Below the pieces are notes generated by a model. That model was not told where the DNA came from. It saw nothing but the letters and a program-made list of their open reading frames with translations, and did no database searches. Both the position numbers and the translations under genes were made by a program. DNA of 9,106 nt, from the NCBI GenBank assembly GCA_011390055.1, contig JAABTC010000049.1, positions 1 to 9,106 on the forward strand. Direction: 5' to 3'. This DNA is from Burkholderiales bacterium (lineage in GTDB: Bacteria; Pseudomonadota; Gammaproteobacteria; Burkholderiales; Burkholderiaceae_C). Below are positions 1 to 5,834 of this stretch, piece after piece. Every line of letters begins with the position of its first letter. The first letter of the stretch is position 1.

Positions 1-2
1 TG

Positions 3-887
3 GTGCACGACGCGGCCCGGTGCCTCGTCACCGGCGTTGCGATCGAGCGGCTGATCGAAGCCTGCCGGGGCGATGCGGTCGGCGGTTTGCTGGCCTTGCC
101 GCTGGCCGACACCTTGAAGCAGGCCGGCGCCCATGCCCGCGAGCGGGTCGAGGCGACGATCGACCGGCGCGGCAAGTGGGCCGCACAGACCCCGCAGATG
201 TTCCGTCTCGGACTGCTGCGCGAGGCGCTGCGCCGGGCCGGCAGCGACGTCACCGACGAGTCGAGTGCCGTCGAAGCACTGGGGCATGCGCCGCGGCTCG
301 TGCCCGGCGAACCCGACAATTTCAAGCTCACCTGGCCAACCGATTTCATGCTGGCGCAGCGCCTGTTGCAGGATGACCCGATGCCGATGCCGAACCCTCC
401 GATGCTGCGCCTGGGCGAAGGCTGGGACACGCATGCCCTGGTGACCGGGCGGCCGCTCGTCCTCGGTGGCGTGACCATCCCGCACAGCCATGGCCTGGCG
501 GGCCACTCCGACGCCGACGCCTTGGCGCATGCGATCACCGATGCGCTGCTCGGCGCCGCAGCGCTGGGCGACATCGGCCGTCATTTCCCCGACACCGACG
601 CCGCGTTCGCGGGCGTCGACTCGCTGGTACTGCTCGGCGAAGCCGCGCGGCGCGTGCGAGCGGCGGGCTTCGAGATCGTCAATGTCGACAGCACCATCGT
701 CGCGCAGGCACCGAAGATGGCGCCTCACATCGATGCCATGCGCGAGCGGCTTGCTGCCGCGCTTGTCATCGAAGTGGAGCAGGTCAACGTGAAGGCCAAG
801 ACCGCCGAGAAGATGGGCCCGGTGGGTGAGGGCCGCGCGATCGAAGCGCGAGCGGTATGTCTGCTCTCGAAGCATTCGGAAAATTAG
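3..887 (+). CDS. ispDF: Bifunctional IspD/IspF (MEP-pathway cytidylyltransferase + cyclodiphosphate synthase), 5' partial
   Basis: The frame enters at the left edge with the IspD signature VHDAAR, so the N-terminal half of IspD lies outside the window; the GTG at 3 is an internal Val codon. IspD joins MEP to CTP. Visible IspD marks are D54-R55, TPQMF near residue 62 and NFKLT with K108. After about residue 126 the same frame continues into a complete IspF from M127, M129 or M134. IspF converts CDP-ME 2-phosphate to MEcPP. It shows the metal ligands in WDTH (D142, H144), H168 in HSDAD, the DALLGAAALGDIG block, and TAEKMGPVGEGRAIE near the end. The IspF part is about 161 aa, normal size. An AGGA at 370-373 lies 7 nt before the ATG at 381, so separate translation of IspF is also possible. 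Both activities are cytosolic steps in isoprenoid synthesis. Separate ispD and ispF genes are common in gamma- and betaproteobacteria, so the fused frame is notable. Confidence 0.93.
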   Translation: MHDAARCLVTGVAIERLIEACRGDAVGGLLALPLADTLKQAGAHARERVEATIDRRGKWAAQTPQMFRLGLLREALRRAGSDVTDESSAVEALGHAPRLVPGEPDNFKLTWPTDFMLAQRLLQDDPMPMPNPPMLRLGEGWDTHALVTGRPLVLGGVTIPHSHGLAGHSDADALAHAITDALLGAAALGDIGRHFPDTDAAFAGVDSLVLLGEAARRVRAAGFEIVNVDSTIVAQAPKMAPHIDAMRERLAAALVIEVEQVNVKAKTAEKMGPVGEGRAIEARAVCLLSKHSEN

Positions 888-908
888 TCGCTCGGCATGC
901 AAGGAGAT

Positions 909-966
909 CCGTTCGGGCTGAGGTATCGAAGCCCCGCGATGCCCTTCGATACCTCAGGGCGAACGG
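909..966. repeat. REP-like imperfect palindrome downstream of ispF
   Basis: Two 23-nt arms (909-931 and 944-966) are reverse complements at 21 of 23 positions and flank a 12-nt loop. The mismatches are two adjacent G/G and C/C positions. The left arm starts CCGTTCGGGCTGAGG and the right arm ends CAGGGCGAACGG. The sequence resembles a dispersed palindrome (CGTTCG..CTGAG....TCGAAG) that I remember from many Burkholderiales and other Proteobacteria. It sits between the convergent ispDF and envZ genes, where it could end transcription from both sides. There is no U-tract, so an intrinsic terminator is not proven. Confidence 0.75.
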
Positions 967-1043
967 CGAGTCTCAGCGAAGCACCCGCCACCCAGCCTCG
1001 GCCTTGCATGCGCGATCGGTCCCGACCACCACGGGCCCCGTGC

Positions 1044-1064
1044 GCTCAAGGCGCGCGCTTGAGC
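1044..1064 (-). terminator. Hairpin overlapping the envZ stop codon (possible terminator)
   Basis: GCTCAAG (1044-1050) and CTTGAGC (1058-1064) form a perfect 7-bp stem around a GC-only 7-nt loop. The stop codon of envZ lies inside the left arm. No T-run follows in the direction of envZ transcription, so it may instead be an RNA-stabilising hairpin or chance; the REP-like palindrome further on is the other candidate. Confidence 0.3.
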
Positions 1065-2374
1065 CGGATGTGCGCGACGAGCCCCCCATCGGGCGCATTG
1101 TCGATCTCGAACTGCCCGCTCATGCGCTGCATCGCCTTCTCCACGATCGCCAGGCCCAGGCCTGCGCCGGTGGCGGCGGTGCGTGCGGCGTCGCCGCGGT
1201 AGAACGGGGTCGTCAGCGAGGCAAGTTTCTCGGGCGCCACGCCGGGGCCCTGGTCGCGCACGCTGACGATCACCCACGGCCCGGAGCGCACGTAGGTGAT
1301 CGTCACCATCGCGATGCCGGTGTCGGTGCTGCGCCCGTAGCGGCGCGAGTTCTCGAACAGGTTGCCGAAGACGCGGCCGAGCTCGGTCTCGTCGGCCATC
1401 ACGCGCAGGTCGATCGCCAGGCGCGACGTGATGCGGATCTCGCGCGGGTCGCGGAAGGTCGCGGCTTCCTTGTCGACCAGCGGCGACAGGTGCACCGGCA
1501 CCAGCTTGGCATCGCCCGGGCGGGCGTAGTCCATGAACTTGTCGATGATCGCGTCGAGCTGGTCGATGTCGAGCGCCATGTTCTGGCGCGCCTCCTCGTC
1601 GCTGACGCTCATCTCGGCTTCCAGGCGCAGGCGGGCCAGCGGGGTGCGCAGGTCGTGGCTGATGCCGGCCAGCATCACCGCGCGGTCTTCCTCGACCTTG
1701 GCCAGCTCGCGCGCCATGCGGTTGAAACCGATGTTGACCTCGCGGATCTCGCTGGTGAGCGTGTTCTCGTCGAGCACCGAATCGAACTCGCCCTCGCGGA
1801 TGCGGCTGGCGGCGAAGCTCAGCTCGCGCAGCGGCTGGTTGATCAAGCGCGCGATGGCCACCGATCCGACCAGCGTGGCCAGCAGCGCGATGCCGACCCA
1901 GACGAACCAGGTGCCCGGCGTCAGTGGCACCACGCGGGTGGCGTCGGCCTGCAGCCAGTACGGATCGCGCTCGATGCTGAAGCCGACCCACAGGCCCGGC
2001 TGGCCGTTCACTTTGCTGGCCACCAGCGTGTCGGGCTCCAGGCGTGAACGCAGCTCGGCGCCGACGCGACGGGTGAAACGATCCACCTCGAACGGCTCCC
2101 AGCGGTCGCCGGGCTCGCGCGGCAGCACCCGCATCGATTCCTTGTCGGTCATGGTCTTGACGACCGCGACGCGGTTGATGCTGTCGGAGTAGCGCAGCGC
2201 GGCGCGCGACAGATTCACGAGGCTGGCGATCTGCTGCGCCGCCTGCACCGCGCGCGGTTCGAGCTCGAGGGCACGCAGCGTTTGCACCCAGGCGAAGATG
2301 CCACCCGCCAGCAGCAAAGCCAGCAGGAAAAAGGTGCGCGAGAAGAGACTCAGGCCGACGGACTGGCGGGGCAT
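1046..2374 (-). CDS. envZ: EnvZ-type sensor histidine kinase
   Basis: This 442-aa inner-membrane kinase senses envelope or osmotic conditions and phosphorylates the OmpR partner encoded just upstream. Residues about 14-33 form the first membrane helix, about 34-154 the periplasmic sensor region, and about 156-177 the second helix. A HAMP linker follows (about 178-230). The dimerisation/phosphoacceptor motif GISHDLRTPLARLR places the phosphorylated His at H240. The ATPase domain shows the N box (NLFENSRRYG, N338 and N342), the G1 box DQGPG at 374-378, the F-box region TTPFYRGD and the G2 box GAGLGLAI at 403-410, so all catalytic elements are intact. Length is close to E. coli EnvZ (450 aa). 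It follows ompR by 63 nt in the same direction and is probably cotranscribed. No strong ribosome site precedes the ATG. The signal it senses cannot be read from the sequence. Confidence 0.92.
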   Translation of the reverse strand: MPRQSVGLSLFSRTFFLLALLLAGGIFAWVQTLRALELEPRAVQAAQQIASLVNLSRAALRYSDSINRVAVVKTMTDKESMRVLPREPGDRWEPFEVDRFTRRVGAELRSRLEPDTLVASKVNGQPGLWVGFSIERDPYWLQADATRVVPLTPGTWFVWVGIALLATLVGSVAIARLINQPLRELSFAASRIREGEFDSVLDENTLTSEIREVNIGFNRMARELAKVEEDRAVMLAGISHDLRTPLARLRLEAEMSVSDEEARQNMALDIDQLDAIIDKFMDYARPGDAKLVPVHLSPLVDKEAATFRDPREIRITSRLAIDLRVMADETELGRVFGNLFENSRRYGRSTDTGIAMVTITYVRSGPWVIVSVRDQGPGVAPEKLASLTTPFYRGDAARTAATGAGLGLAIVEKAMQRMSGQFEIDNAPDGGLVAHIRLKRAP

Positions 2375-2437
2375 GGGGCGGAATGATGCCTCAGGCCACT
2401 GCGGTCAAGGGCAGGTCAATGCGTGCGCAGTTCGTGC

Positions 2438-3172
2438 TCAATTGGTGCCATCGGGGACAAACACGTAGCCGACGCCCCACACGGTCTGGATGTAGCGCGG
2501 CTGCGCCGGGTCGGGCTCGATCATCTTGCGCAGGCGCGAGATCTGAACATCCAGGCTGCGGTCGAACGGTTCAAACTCGCGACCGCGCGCCAGTTGCGCG
2601 AGCTTGTCGCGCGACAGCGGCTGGCGCGGATGGCGCACCAGGGCCTTCAACATCGAGAACTCGCCGGTGGTCAGCGCCATCTGCTCGCCGTCCTTGGTCA
2701 GGCGTCTGAGCGAGAGGTCGAACTCGAACGGGCCGAAGGTCACCGATTGCTGGTCCTTGGCCGGCGCCCCGGGCGCTTCCATCGCCGGGCGGCGACGCAG
2801 CACGGCATGGATGCGGGCCAGCAGCTCGCGCGGGTTGAAGGGCTTGGGCAGGTAATCGTCGGCGCCGACCTCGAGGCCGACGATGCGGTCGACATCTTCG
2901 ACCTTGGCCGTCAGCATGATGATCGGCGTCACGTCGTTGGCCGCGCGCAGGCGCCGGCAGATCGACAGGCCGTCTTCGCCGGGCAGCATCAGGTCGAGCA
3001 CGATCAGGTCGATCGTCTCGCGCGTCAGCAACCGGTTCAGCGCCTTGGCGTCTTCGGCGAGCAGCACCTCGAAGCCCTCCTGCGTCAGGTAGCGACGCAG
3101 CAGGTCGCGAATGCGGGCGTCGTCGTCGACCACGACGACGCGGTCGGGACGGGCATTGGCGGGTGCGTTCAT
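2438..3172 (-). CDS. ompR: OmpR-type response regulator (winged-helix DNA-binding)
   Basis: This 244-aa cytosolic transcription regulator is activated by phosphorylation from EnvZ. The receiver domain (about 11-125) has the acidic pair D16-D17, the phosphoacceptor D60 in LIVLDLMLPGEDGLSICRRL, T88 and K110 in LPKPFNPRELLARI. The C-terminal winged helix (about 144-240) contains TTGEFSMLKALVRHP, LSRDKLAQLARGREF, DVQISRLRKMIE and YIQTVWGVGYVFVPDG, which follow E. coli OmpR closely. The start at 3172 is chosen because GGAG lies 6 nt upstream and the OmpR receiver begins at once; the frame stays open for 85 more codons upstream, but that stretch is low-complexity and runs into the promoter and the divergent gene. 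Regulation may be autogenous, through the TGTAACA repeats upstream. Target genes are unknown; porin genes would be the classic ones. Confidence 0.95.
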   Translation of the reverse strand: MNAPANARPDRVVVVDDDARIRDLLRRYLTQEGFEVLLAEDAKALNRLLTRETIDLIVLDLMLPGEDGLSICRRLRAANDVTPIIMLTAKVEDVDRIVGLEVGADDYLPKPFNPRELLARIHAVLRRRPAMEAPGAPAKDQQSVTFGPFEFDLSLRRLTKDGEQMALTTGEFSMLKALVRHPRQPLSRDKLAQLARGREFEPFDRSLDVQISRLRKMIEPDPAQPRYIQTVWGVGYVFVPDGTN

Positions 3173-3183
3173 CGACAGCTCCA

Positions 3184-3253
3184 GATATGTAACAGCGGCA
3201 TGGTACGGGCGATTTGATGCGGGTAAACGCGAGCATTGACGCTCTGTAACAAG
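3184..3253. promoter_or_regulatory. ompR/SIMPL divergent control region with two TGTAACA motifs (possible OmpR sites)
   Basis: TGTAACA occurs exactly twice, at 3188-3194 and 3245-3251. On the minus strand these read TGTTACA, and the ompR-proximal copy reads GTTACATAT, which resembles the core of OmpR sites at E. coli ompF. A weak promoter for ompR can be placed on the minus strand: TTTACC (3227-3222), 16-nt spacer, TACCAT (3205-3200), each 4 of 6 to consensus. No convincing sigma-70 promoter was found for the plus-strand gene, though TTGACG lies at 3236-3241. A perfect palindrome CCGGATCCGG is at 3261-3270. This is a motif-level inference only. Confidence 0.3.
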
Positions 3254-3357
3254 TTTTCGACCGGATCCGGCCGCCCATGCTGCGGTCAACGGTGATCCTT
3301 CACGCTGCGCTGAGCAAGGCGCAGACCGCCCCATCCACCCCCAACCCGAGGAAACCC

Positions 3358-4104
3358 ATGGCCTTTCGAACCTTCCGACCCGCGCCCTGGCTGGCCGGCG
3401 TGGCAGCGTTGCTCGCGCTCGGCGCATGCGTGCCGGCGCAAGCGCAGGTGGCGTTCCCGCCGCAGCCCAGCGGCGTGATCAGCCTGACCACCAGCGCCAC
3501 CCAGGAAGTGACCAAGGACGTGCTCGGCGTGACCTTCAGCACCACCCGGGAAGGGGCCGACGCTCAGACCGTGCAGGCTGCGCTGCGCCAGGCCCTCGAC
3601 ACCGCGCTGAACGAGGCACGCAAGATCGCACGGCCGGGCGCGGTGGAGGTGCAGACCGGCAATTTCGCGCTGTACCCGCGCTACACCGTCCCGGTCAAAG
3701 GTGGCGCTGCCGCGATCAGCGGCTGGCAGGGCAGCGCAGAGTTGCAGGTCCAGGGCAAGGACGTGGCCGCCATCGCCCAACTCAGCGGACGGATCACGAC
3801 CCTGAGCCTGGCGCGCGTCGGCTATTCACTGTCGCGCGAGGCGCGCGAGAAGGTCGAGGGCGACGTCTCTGCGCGCGCCATCGCTGCCTGGCGCAGCAAG
3901 GCTGGTGCGATGAGCCAGCAGTTCGGCTATGCCGGCTACAGCGTGCGAGAAGTCAGCGTGACCACCAACGACGCACAGCAGCCGATGCCGATGATGATGA
4001 AGGCCACGCGCGAAAGCGCCGCTGCCGATTCGGCCTTGCCGACGGAAGCCGGCAAGGAAGACGTGACGGCCACCGTCTCGGGCTCGGCCCAGATGACCCG
4101 CTGA
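3358..4104 (+). CDS. Exported SIMPL-domain (DUF541) protein
   Basis: This 248-aa protein begins with a signal peptide: basic MAFRTFRPAP, a hydrophobic core about residues 11-22, and AQA before residue 30 as a type I cleavage site. LGAC (C24) also fits a lipobox, so it may instead be a lipoprotein; either way it belongs in the periplasm or outer envelope. Residues about 37-246 match the SIMPL/DUF541 pattern: SLTTSATQEVTKDVLGVTFS at the start, a middle block with GWQGSAELQVQGKD and LSGRITTLSLARVGYSLSRE, and a final ATVSGSAQM strand. The family has no established enzymatic activity; members such as E. coli YggE are linked to oxidative-stress tolerance, and others form oligomeric rings. The start at 3358 is supported by GAGGAAA 4-9 nt before it; an upstream in-frame ATG at 3277 would put 27 polar residues ahead of the signal peptide. 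It is divergent from ompR-envZ, so OmpR control is possible but unproven. Confidence 0.88.
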   Translation: MAFRTFRPAPWLAGVAALLALGACVPAQAQVAFPPQPSGVISLTTSATQEVTKDVLGVTFSTTREGADAQTVQAALRQALDTALNEARKIARPGAVEVQTGNFALYPRYTVPVKGGAAAISGWQGSAELQVQGKDVAAIAQLSGRITTLSLARVGYSLSREAREKVEGDVSARAIAAWRSKAGAMSQQFGYAGYSVREVSVTTNDAQQPMPMMMKATRESAAADSALPTEAGKEDVTATVSGSAQMTR

Positions 4105-4120
4105 GCGCCCGCGGCGCTCA
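4102..4120. terminator. Perfect hairpin between convergent SIMPL gene and bdhA
   Basis: TGAGCGCC (4102-4109), loop CGC, GGCGCTCA (4113-4120): an exact 8-bp stem that includes the stop codon of the upstream gene and ends 5 nt before the stop of bdhA. Its place between two convergent genes suits a bidirectional terminator. No T-tract lies on either side, so the function is inferred from structure and position only. Confidence 0.45.
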
Positions 4121-4125
4121 CCGGG

Positions 4126-4896
4126 TCACTGCGCCAGCCACCCGCCGTCGACGTTGATGGCCGCGCCGCGGATGTTGTCTGCGGCGGCCGAGCACAGGAA
4201 CAGTGCCAGCTCACCCAGTTGCTCGGGCGTCGTGAACTGCATCGAGGGTTGCTTGTCGGCGAGCAGCCGGCGCTTGGCCTCTTCCAGGTCGGTCTGGTCC
4301 TTGGCGGCGCGGGCCTCGACCTGCTTCTGTACGAGCGGCGTCAGCACCCAGCCGGGGCAGATGGCGTTGGCGGTGATGCCGGTGGCGGCGGTCTCCAGTG
4401 CCAGGGTCTTCGTGAAACCGACCAGGCCGTGCTTGGAAGCCACGTAGGCGCTCTTTTCGGCCGAGGCCACCAGCCCGTGCGCCGAGGCGATGTTGAGGAT
4501 GCGGCCCCAGTTGCGCGCGCGCATGCCTGGCAGGGCCAGCCGGGCGGTGTGGAAGGCCGAGCTGAGGTTGATCGCCAGCACCGCGTCCCACTTTTCGACC
4601 GGAAAGTCCTCGACCCGGGCCACGTGCTGGATGCCGGCGTTGTTGACCAGGATGTCGATGGCGCCGACCTCGCGTTCGGCGTAGGCCATCATCTCGGCGA
4701 TCTGCTCGGGCCGGGTCATGTCGGCCGGGTGGTAGCCGATCTGCGCATCGAACCCCCGAAACTCGGCCCGCGCCGCATCGACGTCGCCGAAGCCGTTCAG
4801 CACCACCTTGGCCCCATGCCTGGCCAGCACCTTGGCAATGCCCAGCCCGATACCGCTGGTCGATCCCGTGACCAATGCTGTCTTGCCCTTGAGCAT
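4126..4896 (-). CDS. bdhA: 3-hydroxybutyrate dehydrogenase (SDR family)
   Basis: This 256-aa cytosolic enzyme interconverts (R)-3-hydroxybutyrate and acetoacetate with NAD(H), the step that feeds PHB breakdown products into central metabolism. It is a classical short-chain dehydrogenase: cofactor motif TGSTSGIG (10-17), NNAG (85-88), N110, catalytic S138, Y151 and K155. Substrate specificity is supported by residues remembered as 3-hydroxybutyrate contacts in the Pseudomonas fragi enzyme, all present with a constant offset of four: Q90, H140, K148, W183, Q192 and W253. GIQHVARVEDFPVEKWD is typical of this subfamily, and length is near the 260 aa of that enzyme. AAAGG lies 7 nt before the ATG. 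It is divergent from the hydrolase-relA pair across a 53-bp spacer and convergent with the SIMPL gene. The gene is also called hbdH in some annotations. Confidence 0.94.
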   Translation of the reverse strand: MLKGKTALVTGSTSGIGLGIAKVLARHGAKVVLNGFGDVDAARAEFRGFDAQIGYHPADMTRPEQIAEMMAYAEREVGAIDILVNNAGIQHVARVEDFPVEKWDAVLAINLSSAFHTARLALPGMRARNWGRILNIASAHGLVASAEKSAYVASKHGLVGFTKTLALETAATGITANAICPGWVLTPLVQKQVEARAAKDQTDLEEAKRRLLADKQPSMQFTTPEQLGELALFLCSAAADNIRGAAINVDGGWLAQ

Positions 4897-4949
4897 GCGA
4901 ACGCCTTTCGTGTCGTTGATAGCATCGATTATCGAACGAGGGGCTTTCG
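4897..4949. promoter_or_regulatory. Compact divergent promoter region, bdhA / hydrolase-relA
   Basis: Only 53 bp separate the two start codons, so the promoters must overlap each other or the genes. The stretch is AT-richer than its surroundings. On the minus strand GATAAT (4933-4928) matches the -10 consensus at 5 of 6 positions and would give bdhA a short leader, but no good -35 lies upstream. GATA (4918-4921) and TATC (4930-4933) form a small inverted repeat around ATCGAT, a possible operator. GAGGGG at 4938-4943 is the hydrolase ribosome site, 6 nt before its ATG. Confidence 0.35.
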
Positions 4950-5834
4950 ATGAACCAATCTCCGCGACTGAACCACGTCCTTTGCGTCGACACGCCGAGC
5001 GCGACGCGCATGGCCTTGCACCGCATGGCGTACTGGGAATGGGGCGACCCGGCCAGCTCGCACGTGGTCGTCTGCGTGCACGGCCTGACGCGCCAGGGCC
5101 GCGATTTCGACACGCTGGCGCGTGCGCTCGCGCCGCACTGCCGCGTGGTTTGCCCCGACGTGGTCGGGCGCGGCCGCTCCGGCCGCCTCGAAAACCCGCT
5201 GGGCTACCAGCTGCCGCAGTACGTCAGCGACATGGTGTGCCTGCTGGCGCGTCTGGATGTCGAGGCGGTCGACTGGGTCGGCACCTCGATGGGCGGCCTG
5301 ATTGGCCTGGGCGTGGCTTCGCTGGCGGGCTCGCCGGTCCGGCGCTTGGTGCTCAACGACGTCGGGCCGACCCTCGAGCCGGCATCGCTCTTGCGCATCG
5401 GGCAGTACCTGGGCCAGCCCGCACACTGGCGCACGCTCGATGAAGCGGCCGATGCGATGTGGCAGGTCTCGTCGAGCTTCGGGCCGCACACCCGCGCGCA
5501 GTGGTTGGCGCTTTCCGAGCCGCAGACCGTGCCCGACGGCGACGGCTGCAAGCCGCATTACGACCCGGCCATCGCGATCCCGTTCAAGTCGGCCACGCCG
5601 GAGCTGGCACAGGCTGGGCAGGCGTTGATGTGGCAGGCCTACGATGCTTTGCGCATCCCCACGCTGCTGCTGCGCGGTGCCGAGAGCGACTTGCTCTCGC
5701 ATGCCACCGCCGTGGGCATGACGCAGCGCGGACCACGCGCCCGGCTGGTCGAGTTCGCGGGCGTCGGCCACGCACCGACGCTGGTGCAGGACGACCAGGT
5801 CGACGCCGTGCGCAGCTTCCTGCTTTCACCATGA
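4950..5834 (+). CDS. Alpha/beta hydrolase of unknown substrate
   Basis: This 294-aa soluble protein has no signal peptide. The fold is shown by the oxyanion HG motif in VVVCVHGLTRQGRDF (H44-G45), the strand VVCPDVVGRGRSGR, and the nucleophile elbow GTSMGG with S113. The acid is probably D247 (RGAESDLLS) and the base H274 (GVGHAPTL), so the Ser-Asp-His triad is complete. A cap domain would span about 140-230. The family includes esterases, lipases, haloperoxidase-like and C-C bond hydrolases; nothing visible fixes the substrate. A strong GAGGGG 6 nt upstream supports the start. Its TGA overlaps the relA ATG (ATGA at 5831-5834), implying cotranscription and translational coupling with the ppGpp synthetase. 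Being divergent from bdhA, an ester-hydrolysing role in PHB or related metabolism is conceivable, but it lacks marks I would use to call it a PHB depolymerase. Confidence 0.88.
   Translation: MNQSPRLNHVLCVDTPSATRMALHRMAYWEWGDPASSHVVVCVHGLTRQGRDFDTLARALAPHCRVVCPDVVGRGRSGRLENPLGYQLPQYVSDMVCLLARLDVEAVDWVGTSMGGLIGLGVASLAGSPVRRLVLNDVGPTLEPASLLRIGQYLGQPAHWRTLDEAADAMWQVSSSFGPHTRAQWLALSEPQTVPDGDGCKPHYDPAIAIPFKSATPELAQAGQALMWQAYDALRIPTLLLRGAESDLLSHATAVGMTQRGPRARLVEFAGVGHAPTLVQDDQVDAVRSFLLSP

Noticed and set aside
857..2047. Long plus-strand open frame (396 codons) opposite envZ
   Set aside because: It is antisense to a kinase with all catalytic boxes intact. The translation is Arg/His/Ala-rich with no family pattern, as expected for a shadow frame in GC-rich DNA.
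3261..3270. CCGGATCCGG palindrome as an operator
   Set aside because: A 10-bp GC-rich palindrome is expected by chance in such DNA, and it is not placed at a recognisable promoter.
3173..3427. Upstream extension of ompR by 85 codons
   Set aside because: It would run through the promoter region and into the signal-peptide region of the divergent gene; the internal ATG at 3172 has a good ribosome site and matches the OmpR N-terminus.
5459..5830. Extension of the relA frame upstream into the hydrolase gene
   Set aside because: It overlaps a complete catalytic hydrolase in another frame; the ATG at 5831 begins a normal-length RelA.
4950..5834. Naming the hydrolase a PHB depolymerase or oligomer hydrolase because bdhA is adjacent
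   Set aside because: Only a generic alpha/beta-hydrolase triad is visible; neighbourhood alone does not support a substrate.
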